Source of the DNA: Siphonodentalium dalli
Lineage: Eukaryota; Mollusca; Scaphopoda; Gadilida; Siphonodentaliidae
Direction of reading: 5' to 3'
Assembly (NCBI GenBank): GCA_032622095.1
Contig: CP136066.1
Location: 200,278,978-200,342,977, forward strand
DNA: 64,000 nt
In this document: piece by piece, positions 47,061 to 57,784 of the stretch
Numbering within the stretch: position 1 is the first letter of the stretch
Layout: every line of letters begins with the position of its first letter
Notes under the pieces: model-generated
Database searches by the model: none
Told to the model about the DNA's origin: nothing
What the model saw: the letters and a program-made list of their open reading frames with translations, nothing else
Position numbers and translations under genes: made by a program

Positions 47061-48192
47061 ATTTAATTCCAAACGACTACATATTCATTGGTAACCTCAT
47101 TTTTGTCATGGGGTTTGCCAATGTGCAGACATCTAGTTACAAATTATTAACCGGTTATTGATTATAAATGGGTGTTCCTGTAAGTTATAAAAGTATGCGT
47201 TGGAATGGTCTATTATTCATCTGGACGGATGTTCAAGAAATATAAACCCACGGTTCGTAAGCGACGCTGGTATAGTTGTGACGTCACTAATTTATATACT
47301 CCATCAACCTCAATTTTTTTTTTTACATCCGGGCGATTCGGACCTATGGGCCCCTATGGTGGCCGCCATGTTGGAATAACCTCGAACCAGCCTGTAAAAT
47401 GAATTGACAAACTAACAAAACGAATTTATTTTTCTTGACAAGAAATATAAGCAGACGAAAAATAATACGAAATACACAATGCGTCATATTCATTGATGGG
47501 AAATTTCATAAGTACAAAAAACGCCTAAGGCCGTTTGTAGAATTATTATTACGCCCTTTAGGGTGTATACCCCGAGGCTGATTTGGCGATGTCATAGGAG
47601 CTATGGGGAAACTTTGATAAACAACGTACTCGCGATGTTGCATACGGGTTAGACTTATGTATTCGCGGATGTATCTTCGCGGATGTCTCATTGTTGCAGT
47701 ATGTAACTGTTATGACCACGTTAATTGCTTTCGATATTTAATTGTGAACAAACAATCGTTAGGCCACTCTTGGTTATTTTATTGTGGGGAAAACAATGCA
47801 TCATATAACAGCTGGCATTGCTGGTGAAGTATGCCACGGTTGGATTGTAGACTAAAGGTCGTATTGCGAAGTACCGGGTGTATTTAATCGGATTAGTAGA
47901 TGTTTGCTCCGCATGTAAATGCTTTCTGGTGTGTTAGAATGAGAAACCTTAGTGATAAGCCGTAGTTGTTGTAATAATTTGAAGGATTAGTTACTTTAAC
48001 GGAATTCTATGGTGGTGCAATCATGATGAAACCAGTATATTTTATATATGCGTAATAATATGACCTTGAGGGCGTTACCATTTCTAACTATGGTTTTCTC
48101 GTCTTAACATGTCCTACGGGAACTACACTATCAAGTGTGTGCATGGTGTTGGCGGATTCTTCTACTGCGATGGTGGGGCAACATGATGTTAA

Positions 48193-48385
48193 CCCCTTTC
48201 GATACTAAATGGATTATTCCAATCAGGTACAAAAGTAATCATTGGAGTGGTCTATTATAATCTGGAGGGGGTTTCGGGGGGAAATAGTAGACAGAAAATA
48301 CAAACACAGAAGGGATCCTATTTATTGGTGGGAAATTTTCAGATATTAAACTGTGGTAGTTTGTTGAACTTATTATCTGAACATT
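48193..48385 (+). mobile_element. Family A element, 3' truncated
   Basis: TTAA (48189-48192) plus CCCCTTTCGATACTAAATGG opens the copy. 'ggagtggtctattat' and 'ttgaacttattatctgaaca' follow. The right end is cut by the hairpin that starts near 48409. Confidence 0.65.
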
Positions 48386-48408
48386 TCTTAAATGTGTAAT
48401 GTACACTA

Positions 48409-48722
48409 AATCCGGCCATTTATGAGACCATGTCCTTTTACACTCAACAAAATATATGCAACAAATGAATGAATTTGAGCCATGGGTTAGTGCAAACATA
48501 CTCTCATCTGATCTATGAATGATGCAAACAACATGGTAATTATAGTGAAAATGAATTTATGACTCCAGTCATAAATTCATTTTCATTATAATTACCATGT
48601 TGTTTGCAACTTTCATAGGGCGCAGTTGTGTATATTACACCAATCCATGGCTCAAATTCATTCATTTGTTGCATATATTCCGTTGAGTATAAAAGGAGAT
48701 GGTCCCATAAATGGCCGGATTT
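48409..48722. repeat. Large hairpin, about 310 bp
   Basis: The arms start 'aatgtacactaaatccggcc' and end with its complement 'ggccggatttagtgtacatt'. They meet at 'gactccagtcataa' near 48560-48575. Arm identity is high apart from a diverged stretch around 48495-48525 and 48615-48645. Open frames in both arms are by-products. Confidence 0.75.
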
Positions 48723-49164
48723 AGTGTACATTCCCCCTTGAAGGGGACTAATCGCCAATGAGTATATAGTATAGAAAATGTTAATACAAAGCAACTTTAG
48801 TTCTATTAAATCTTTGGTTTTCGGTTTATCCAATCCGAATGATTCAATGAAAATCCATTATATGTATAAAACATTCAAGAGCAGATAAATTTATTAACTA
48901 TAGTGTCATAACTGCCGGGTTCGATGCTGCAAACCTTCCAGACTCATTCCTCTTATTGTTTAGCAACTACGATGAACCAAATGAAAGAAACAATGTTCCA
49001 AACATATTGCGAAATTCTCAAGTGTTTAGTCAATTGCATCATGTCATTACAACTTAAGAGATCGGGAAAAACTAATATGATCTGGTTGTCTAGTATCCAG
49101 TGGCTTATTGACTCGACAGATACAAATTATATATGGAGTGCACAGGAAATTTCCGGTTCTGACG

Positions 49165-49228
49165 ACAACGATGATGATGATGACAATGATGATGATGATG
49201 ATGACGATGATAATAATGATGATACTGG

Positions 49229-49259
<31 letters not shown>

Positions 49260-49621
49260 AATGATGATGATGATGATACTGGTGATGATGATAATGATGA
49301 TGTTGATGATAATGATGATGCTGTTGATGATAATGATAATGATGATACTGGTGATAATGATGATGATGATGATGATGAATATGGTGATGATGATGATGAT
49401 GATGAATATGGTGATGATGATTATGACAACGATGATGATGATGGCGATGATGATGATCATCATCATCATAACGATAATGATGATAATGATGATCATGATG
49501 ATACTGATGATGATGATAATGATAATGACGGTGATGATGATAATGATGATGACGTAGTTAATGACAACTCTAATGTAAATAGTATGCATATGTTCGTAAA
49601 CTCTTTCGTGTTAATTCATGA

Positions 49622-49653
<32 letters not shown>

Positions 49654-49757
49654 GGTGATGATGACGGTGATGATGACGACAACGATGACGATGATGACGA
49701 TGATGATGATGATGACGATGATGATGATGATGATAATGATGATGATGATAATGATGA
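49165..49757. repeat. (GAT)n microsatellite, two blocks with a duplicated flank
   Basis: Block 1 (49165-49556) and block 2 (49622-49757) are imperfect GAT/AAT/GAC triplets. Each is followed by a related 45-50 bp flank ('gtaaatagtatgcatatgtt'). The Asp/Asn-rich or Met-rich readings are repeat artefacts. 49820-51000 holds no supported gene apart from the family H fragment below. Confidence 0.9.
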
Positions 49758-50604
49758 CGAGTATAGTAAATAGTATGCATATGTTCGTAGACTCTTATCT
49801 CATGTTAATTCCTGATTGAGCCATTAAAGCATTCAGCAATAATCAAAGTTAGTTATACGCACCGTGATTTATGAGATACAGGATGACTGCAATGCCGGCC
49901 CCCTGCAAAATAAAGAGGTTACGATTAGTTTGGTTTATTTGGGAGATCAACATATACTCTGTTAAGTTGAATATTGGGGGATTCGTGCATGAAAATTGTA
50001 GGCGAGTTCACAAAATCTGTTCATGGCTGAATTCCCCGGAACTTTCAACGACACAAGGTACTGTACGTGTATTTACAATGAAAAATAAACACACACAAAT
50101 TATAAGAAACTCACGAAAAGTCCCTTTCATAGACATTTTTTACATACTATACAGTGATATATCCGTTTTGGTTGATCAAATGTCTGGGTAACGCACGAAC
50201 AAATTCATGTTGAAAAAAATCGTGTCTCAATACCTTTGAAATGTTTATCATGCAATCAAATATGTTTACACTAACTTCCTGTCAATCGAAAATGACAGTA
50301 AACAATATAGCGGTTACGGTCGATAACGCGCTCCCTGTTTGCGGTCGATTAATTGGTTCATATTTGACCTAAATATTCACATAGGTTCATATTGTGCTGA
50401 TCTGATTTTGAAATAAATCCATAGTGAGTTAATACTCGCTATTCTGTTGAATGGCGCGGGCTTGTTTGTATTTTTGAAATAAGTTCAATATGAGTTTAGT
50501 TTCAGGAGAACAGTCTGACATGTAACAATCCCAACATATGACGAATTGTTTGCCGCTGGCGCATACGCCAGGATCGTGCAGAAAACATATTGGTTTTCAT
50601 TTAC

Positions 50605-50765
50605 CATTTCTGGAAGGCGCTACACACTAAATCTCTCATAACTTATCACCATGTAAATACGTTTGTACCGTCATCTTGATCACATGTCTGTTATTATATT
50701 GTATTAGGTGAGGGGCTTCGTAAGTTGCAAAAACTTGTGCCCCAATCCCTTTTGTATATTATGCA
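50605..50765 (+). repeat. Dispersed repeat family H, 3' fragment
   Basis: It matches the last 160 bp of 13646-14085 ('ctggaaggc', 'accgtcatcttgat', 'cttgtgccccaatccctttt'). Confidence 0.6.
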
Positions 50766-51002
50766 AAAAAAATATGTTTCAAGTCAAAATACCCAGGGCG
50801 GTCGTGTCGCACGCGTCATTGAACGACATGCATTGAGTACACATGCAGCCTAAACGTATGTTAAATATGTTAAACACTCCTGTAAACTGTGCCACGACGG
50901 ACTGATCATGAATTGAATGGGCGACTGGTCACTCTATACGTATGCATGCTGATTGGTATAATTAGGTTTGGCATGGCATTGTGCAGTAAGTGCTCGCATT
51001 GA

Positions 51003-51362
51003 GATGTTCGTAACACTAAAATGGCAGCCCACTGTGTGCTTTAATACTGATAAATATGGGTCACGTTGTGCTGGTTTGTTGTGGGGACGCTAGGGTGTGT
51101 CCATGTTTGACGATGTTCGTAACAGTACATTGGCAGTCCGCTGTATGATTTTACTAAGTTTTCGTAATGTTGTGCTTGTTTGTTGTGTTTGAACTGGGTA
51201 TACGAGGGCTTGTCCATGTTTGACGATGTTCATTGGAAGTCCACTATATGCTTTAACACTGATAAGTTTGCATGTTGTGCTGGTTTTTTGTGTTTGAACT
51301 GGAGACAAGAGGGCTTCTCCACGATTGACGATGTTTGTAACAGTAAATTGGCAGCCCACTAT
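51003..51362 (+). repeat. Tandem repeat, unit about 106-111 bp, 3.4 copies
   Basis: 'gatgttcgtaacagta', 'ggcagcccactatatg', 'atgttgtgctggttt' and 'gagggcttgtccatgtttga' recur in order. Units start at about 51003, 51112, 51223 and 51329. Confidence 0.7.
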
Positions 51363-52827
51363 ATGAAACGCACAGACATTTTGACCGATTTTAATTTGTT
51401 TTGTAAATTAAGATAAGCGCTCTTTATTCTGAGCTTATACGAAATTAATAACAAATAACGCTCTTTACTTATCCATGATGTTCCCGCTGTAAATGAAGGT
51501 TACGAAAGAACTATGCACATGCTCTGATCGACTTAAAGCACAATTGACCGCACACACTGGGATATGCTGGAAATTGTCATGTGAGTGTGTGCTGACAACG
51601 CAGCATATTCTCGTGAAAATAAGCACAATATGGGCTTATTTTGAATCGCGTTTTTGGTACCATACACTGGCAAGTTTGCACGGCATAGTTTGCAGAAATT
51701 GGCTGATGGAAAACCCTATGGTGTAATAATGCTCGGTTTAAAGCAAATTCACATATATGTTGTCTATAATTTAAAAGAACTGAAAAAGCAAAAAATGTAT
51801 TATCAACCAGAGCCAGATGCATGTGGAATGACCTGTCAATTGACTGCAAACTCAGAATAGAATTTGAAAGAAATTACTCAAAATATCTGAAAGAATATTT
51901 CATTAACAAGCACATAAATAACCAGAACCCCCCCCCCTAACTGGTATAATAACACTCCTCACTGAGAACCTACATACTTTCATACACAGCAGACTGTTGA
52001 CACCACATGGCTATTCAGATTATACGTATTGTTTATGGCATCCGATACTGAAACCCAAACAACACAATATTTAGATGCTTTGGATTGTATATGGCTGGGA
52101 CGGGTCTCACGACCAACACACTGTCTGGTCGCGTCTATAGTGTGAGATGATACCACGGGTCGCAGGATTAGAAAAAGCTTGGAATTCAACATACCCTCAC
52201 GCAAATACCCGCATAATCAACCTATTATAGGTACATAATGTGATTATTTGATTCTGAAATAAGCAGATAATGGACTCTTATCTACCATTTCATACGAAAT
52301 TCCCCGATACAACTGGCGATAAAAACATTTGTATCGTTACTGCAGAACTTTGCGATACAAGGCGCTCGTGACGTCGTTGACTGGTTCAAAATTATGAATG
52401 AACTGACGTCACATCAATCGCGTGAAAAATCAAAACGACATTCCAACGTATATTCATGCGTACTATAAACAAATAGTTCCAAGGTTTTAACATTATTTGA
52501 TTGGCTACCATCATGGGTATTATGGCATAACATATCACAAAGTAACTAATATGTATTTTTTCAGTATATATTATAAATTATATATAACGTGCAGGTGTAA
52601 GAGATTGTGTCAATTGAATACAATTTCCGTTAGGCATATTCGCCGTGAACTTGCAGGTTGTGAGAACTTAGCAAAGCGAGCTAATCGCGTGTTACATATA
52701 CCTTTGCAGGTTGGGAGAATTTACTCAAGAAAGCTAATCGTCGGACACAAATTCAACAGTTTTGGAATTTAAGAAACTCCTAAAATGTAATTTGTGCGGT
52801 GGATTCTGTCACACCAATGGTAGATAA
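51363..52827. other. No supported gene
   Basis: A 'ataacgctcttta' motif near 51455 hints at a family D remnant. Open frames at 51493-51726, 51654-51860 and 52497-52772 carry no recognised domain. Confidence 0.4.
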
Positions 52828-53001
52828 ATGTGTTATATACACAATGTGTTTAGTACCGATTCAAGTATCACGACTCGGCTAGTTTTTGCGGCCATATAGC
52901 GACTCGGCGACCAAGGTCGCCTCGTTGCTATATCGCCACGAAAACTAGCCGAGTCGCGATACATGAATCGATACAAACACATTGTGTATATAACACATAT
53001 A
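52828..53001. repeat. Near-perfect hairpin with GC-rich centre
   Basis: 'tgtgttatatacacaatgtg' is mirrored by 'cacattgtgtatataacaca'. The inner arms 'cgactcggctagtttttg' and 'gaaaactagccgagtcg' close around 'gcgaccaaggtcgc'. It is 174 bp. Confidence 0.8.
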
Positions 53002-53671
53002 TATCCATTTTTGTTATTTTAAATTAAAAAAAAAAAATTAATTCTTTTTTTTAATTCAAAATGTTAAAATGTGCGCAAAGCACACAAAGGAGCCGCCTCG
53101 GTCTAAGATCAAACTGTGCGCAGACCCCTCCGACGCTGAATAAAGGTTCCCCGCTCCCTGTTTCAATTAGTCCAATATGAACCTATTTGCACATTATAGG
53201 TCGATTATTTACATATTTCACTCAGGATATGCTGAGAATAAGGTTCATACTGGATGAAATGATTCTGGAATAAGCGGATAAAGGATTTAGATCCGTTATT
53301 CCGCTTCATTGCGCGGTCCACAGTATAAACACATTTTAAAGAGCGTACATCTGGTAGATCGTGAATTGGTTTATTCGTGTTATTGTCCGCCGATAATGAA
53401 CTTATAGTACGTTATTATGAGACGATAATGGTATTTAAACACTCTCATTTTCAGTTCGTTATGGACTCAAAATGAGGGGATCTATTCTACGCAGATTGTG
53501 AACCTAAAACTAATCCTATTATAAGCCGATAATGTGCTGAGTCTCTTCACCTATGGTGATATACAATTTATGAAGGAACAGGTTTTAACTGAGAAACATG
53601 TCAACGTTATAATGTTCCCCGTTAACCCTTTCATGGCGGGAGCTGCGCTGGTGCAGCATTAAATATACGGT

Positions 53672-53746
53672 GCAATTACATTATCTTATATATGCGATTC
53701 TCCGATAGTATGCATTGGCTGACAAGGTCAATTTACATATTGTTAG

Positions 53747-53790
<44 letters not shown>

Positions 53791-53861
53791 TCGAACACGT
53801 GCGAATATATGCGAGGCTGTCTATAGGAGGCTCGCATATATAAGAGAATGCATTGGCACAG
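53672..53861. mobile_element. Foldback element, second subfamily, with (TA)n
   Basis: The left palindrome is 53672-53719, then a 'gacaaggtcaatttacatat' spacer, a (TA)n tract at 53747-53788 and the right palindrome to 53861. The downstream 'gggttttcgcaaaacaacaa' and the next 110 bp match 60434-60540, so the repeated unit is longer than the palindromes. Confidence 0.7.
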
Positions 53862-53959
53862 GGTTTTCGCAAAACAACAAAAAGGACTCATATTTTGAAC
53901 TTTGGAATATGATCTCTACATCGTGGCACGAATAGAGATTCCTGGTGTGATGTAGAGTG

Positions 53960-54410
53960 TATATTACTTTTGAATACACTTAAAAATGCTTCCGGAATTT
54001 CAATTTGTTATCTGGCAGTTATCTCACAAATGGACCAACCTCCCCCACCAACATGCACGTTCTTATTAATTATCCGTACTGTCTTCCAGAGCGCTACAAA
54101 AAACCCGAAATCGAGTACATGACTGTCTACTATTACTTGTTTTAACCTCCGAACATACACCAATAGAGTATATTAGCACTCGCTTATCGTGCCAAATATT
54201 CATAATGTAGCCACATTGTTTTAAACACAAATCTCCACAACCTCTGGAAGGCAATACAAATTATATATCTCAAAACTGATCATCCTTTAAATACGTTTAT
54301 GTCGTCATCTTGATTACATGTGTGTTATTATTGTATCGAGAGAGGGGATTCATAAGTTGTAAAAACTTGTGCCCCAATCCCTTTTGTATATTAAGCAAAT
54401 AAAATATGTT
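53960..54410 (+). repeat. Dispersed repeat family H, copy 2
   Basis: It matches 13646-14085 over its whole length, with scattered substitutions. The stretch ends '...ttgtatattaagcaaataaa'. Confidence 0.7.
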
Positions 54411-55261
54411 TCAATTCAAGTAGAGTGAATCTATTCAGTACATATGGGTTAATAACACCCATGTCGCGCTTATCACCAGTCACGCATTCCTGTGCGGACT
54501 CTTGACTCGCCTAATGTAGGGCGTTATATTGTTGTTGGAATGTGGGCTGTTCCAATCCGTGAATGAATCAGTGATCGAATTAATTATTACTAGTTATTGT
54601 TGGTATATTATCGACTGACATTACTTATCAATGTTCTATTCATTCCGCTGGGTGCAGTGGCTTAACCTCGAATGAAATAAACGCAGCGTAATTGTCATTT
54701 GCGTGGCACCAAAGAGGCTAGTCAGTAAAACGATCAACGTGTTGACTATTCGATTGACTGCGTTATTCTACGCCCATATCTTCTATTATTATTTCTCCGT
54801 TAGTTATGTTGGGTTGGTGTGTGGAGACCTGCATCGCACGAAGCTCTTATATACCAGGGGACACTACTCTAACTCTAACTCGAACCTCCCAATGTCATCG
54901 AATCGTTTGGTATACGTTCGCGACATATTGCGAATGAGCTCATGTGAACTCACTCAAACTTGGCATCCTTGTGGCCTTGTCATAAAACCACTGTCCGCCC
55001 GACACAACACCTTCCATTTTACCCCCAATTCATTAATCACTTCCCTATATATTGGACTTCCTAACCAGACAACATTTCTAATTTCAATTTCACGTCTGTT
55101 TCCAATAATTCTTTGTATATGAATACACACCTCAATCTCACTCTTTGAACATGACATCTAATAATAGAATGAGTCCAGAGAGCGAGGCGGTATGCGGACG
55201 ACATATTATTCCATATAATCGTCCGTTATATGTTTGCGACCTATTGCGAATGAGCTAATGT

Positions 55262-55775
55262 GAACTCACAGTCCTGTGCACCACTTGCGGTGACCCCACA
55301 AATAGCAGAAATAGTATCGAAAATAACATCAATGGAACACCCCCGTGTCGGAAATCACAATGCCTCACTTGTCACATTATCACAATGAACACACTACCAA
55401 CTCCGCGGGTGTGTCTATCAACACCAGGGGGCATTTCAATTGTGGTTCTAGGGGTGTAGTGTATGCCATCACATGTCGAGCATGTCCAGCCACCATATGT
55501 ATCGGTGAAACCGGACATACTCTCCGTGAACGTATGAATGGACAGCGTGCATGAATCATGTCCGGAACCGATGACTTTACTGTTGGGGAATATTTCAATT
55601 CACAGGGACATCAGGCTGCAGACTGGCGCATTTCAGTCCTATGTGGGGTCTGCACAATATTAGGAAAAGGAAGATCATTGAGATGAAGATGATAGAACAA
55701 CTTGACACTATCAGACACGGACTCAACAGAGACCGGGGTTTCCTAGCACGCTATTCCCACTTGTTTCCATGTCGC
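55262..55775 (+). pseudogene. Penelope-like element remnant (GIY-YIG endonuclease end)
   Basis: A Cys-rich lead-in reads LCTTCGDP, then PCRKSQCLTC near 55340-55375. After a frame change, 55345-55554 reads GHFNCGSRGVVYAITCRACP and then GETGHTLRERM, the signature of the GIY-YIG domain at the C-terminus of Penelope-like elements. A stop at 55552 is followed by further family-typical sequence in shifted frames: VGEYFNSQGH, then EQLDTIRHGLNRDRGF near 55690-55745. No reverse transcriptase is present, so this is a short broken 3' end. The preceding 54420-55260 has only a roughly 60-bp direct repeat ('gaatgagctcatgtgaactc' near 54932 and 55245). Confidence 0.75.
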
Positions 55776-55845
55776 TGACTATAACGTCATTGACGTTGTT
55801 TTATGGCAAACCGCCATTACATTTGAGAAAGACTCTTAGGGGCTA

Positions 55846-56262
55846 GTTACATGAGCCGGGACAACTCGGCCAGCCGGGACAACCCGGTCTGCCGGGACAA
55901 CTCGATCACACTGTTATGTGAGCCGAGACAACCCGGTTAGCCGGGACAACTCGGTTGACGTTCACGTAACTAGCTATCCATCTAGCTGTCAATCACGCGT
56001 CACGACGTCGGTCCATAATGTCGGCACGCCCTTAACTGAGTGTCTTGGGTTGTCACTAAACGTCACTCACATGACGCGAGCATTTTAGTGGCTAACGTCA
56101 TGTCAAGTTACAACGATTGGTGTTACGTTCCAGACTTGCATCCCGGCTAGCCGGGATGACTCGCTGTTAGGTGAGCCGAGCTGTCCCGTCTAACCGAGTT
56201 GTCCCGGTTAGGCGGGACGGGGCAACTCGGTTTGCCGAGTTGACCCGACTCATGTAACAGCA
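55846..56262. mobile_element. GC-rich MITE built of 'gccgggacaactcgg' repeats
   Basis: The terminal inverted repeats are 'gttacatgagccgggacaac' and the complementary 'gactcatgtaac' end. The left part repeats a 'ccgggacaactcggt'-like word about five times. The right part holds the inverted words. A unique centre (55985-56135) separates them. It stands out from its A+T-rich surroundings. The target duplication is unclear. Confidence 0.65.
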
Positions 56263-56394
56263 TGTTTGTTCGAGTGAAACGAGTTAAAACATAAATATGT
56301 GTGTGTGGTCAGATGTTCATATATTTATTTCAGAATATGTCCTCTAATCCCTTATGTATCATGCATTTAACACAGTATTGGACAATAAATGTTT

Positions 56395-56520
56395 CCCCTG
56401 TAAATATTAAATAGTCGCTGATGAGTAGTTATCTCATATGAAATGTTCACATAATAAGTTCAGTAAACGTAAGTCTTTTGTTGAACTCATTACCTGAATA
56501 TCTGAATAATTCCTCCCAAG
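56395..56520 (-). repeat. Family A terminal-unit fragments
   Basis: 'gatgagtagttatctcatat' and 'gaactcattacctgaatatc', inverted and truncated. 56521-57089 is otherwise featureless. Confidence 0.55.
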
Positions 56521-57089
56521 TAAGGTCGAAAAGTTGTTGTTCATACGTGTAGTATGGCACGGGTTAGCAACTTGCAACTGACGAAGATCTTATTGACTTT
56601 TTTCTCTCTTCATTCTTTGATGATCTCATTTATAAAATATAAATTTTGAATTTTGGATTTTATTAATTGAGATTTTTGGTGCGTACGTTCAAAATTATTT
56701 TCCAAATTTAGTAAAACCGCTCCGGGCCACTGATCTCCATCCAAAATGTATGACAAGTGAACGAGGAATCAGGTATCTGCACAACATTGGGTCACTGTTT
56801 CCTTATTTTTTCACCCCCTATTTTCATATGCTTTGCATATTCCCTCCTCTTTCTCTTGTTATTCCATACATTTGGTACCAACTTCACTGTGTGATTAAAT
56901 GTATATGATTCATTAGTTTCAGGCCATTTTTCTTTCAGCTTATCCTAATTTGACATATTAAAAAGCCTTCGGGCCGTCAGCCAGCATTTCATTTTGACTT
57001 TTTACTGTCATCCCGGGATACTAGGTGTGATTTTCGCTAACCCTACATGATGTGTTACCTGGTCAGACACCCACTTACCACTTAATGGT

Positions 57090-57248
57090 TACCCATAACA
57101 CATTATCTGAATCATTCCTCCCATAAATAGGACTCATTCTGCACTTGTTTATCTACTTATTTTCCAGAACATCCCCCAACTGAATAATAGACCATTCAAA
57201 TGTAATCTTTTATAACTGAGTGTGAGAATCCATTTTGTATAGAAAGGG
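57090..57248 (-). mobile_element. Family A element, partial
   Basis: The inverted body with 'acatcccccaactgaataat' ends 'tttgtatagaaaggg' beside TTAG. Confidence 0.6.
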
Positions 57249-57639
57249 TTAGATTAAAGGCCTTTTTGTTTGATGCATTGTTATTATGTTTGAATATATG
57301 TGTGCTATAGAGGGCGGATATTCATATAAGTTTTCAGAAGTGGTGTCCTCAAATCCTTTATGTAACATCCACTTAACACATTATTTGACAATGAATTTTT
57401 ATATTAAATGCCATGGACGTTGCTAGATGGTGCGTGTTGGGTATCCACCTTAGCTTGTTCAACTCCATCTACGCATTGAGGTCCAAACAAAAATTCCCAA
57501 CTCTTCGAAAAACATTTATTTGCACGCCTTTGCTAACCCACGCACGTAGAGATCATATTCCACCATTACAATACCTGAGAACTGTTTGATGTTACGGCAG
57601 GGAAGTTTATAACATTGAAACAGCAATATGCTGGCAATA

Positions 57640-57780
57640 TATTTCTTAGTTTATAGCTGTTCCTCTTTTCATCTCACTGTCGTCTGAGAATATATTATGA
57701 ACACCCTCCAAATGAATAATAGGCGATTCCAGTGTATAACATTATAACTGATTATGATAAACCATTTAGTATAGAAAGGG
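57640..57780 (-). mobile_element. Family A element, partial
   Basis: The inverted body 'caccctccaaatgaataata' ends 'tttagtatagaaaggg', followed by TTAA (57781-57784). Confidence 0.65.
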
Positions 57781-57784
57781 TTAA

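Noticed and set aside
48924-49625. A 233-codon Asp/Asn-rich protein
   Set aside because: Most of it is the GAT microsatellite. The leading 60 codons have no recognisable domain, and the other frame and strand are equally open.
49858-49897. A possible 40-bp minus-strand exon with a TTTATTTTGCAG acceptor and GTGCGT donor
   Set aside because: Its length and phases do not fit the phase 1-1 pattern, there is no Cys or Thr signature, and it is too short to support alone.
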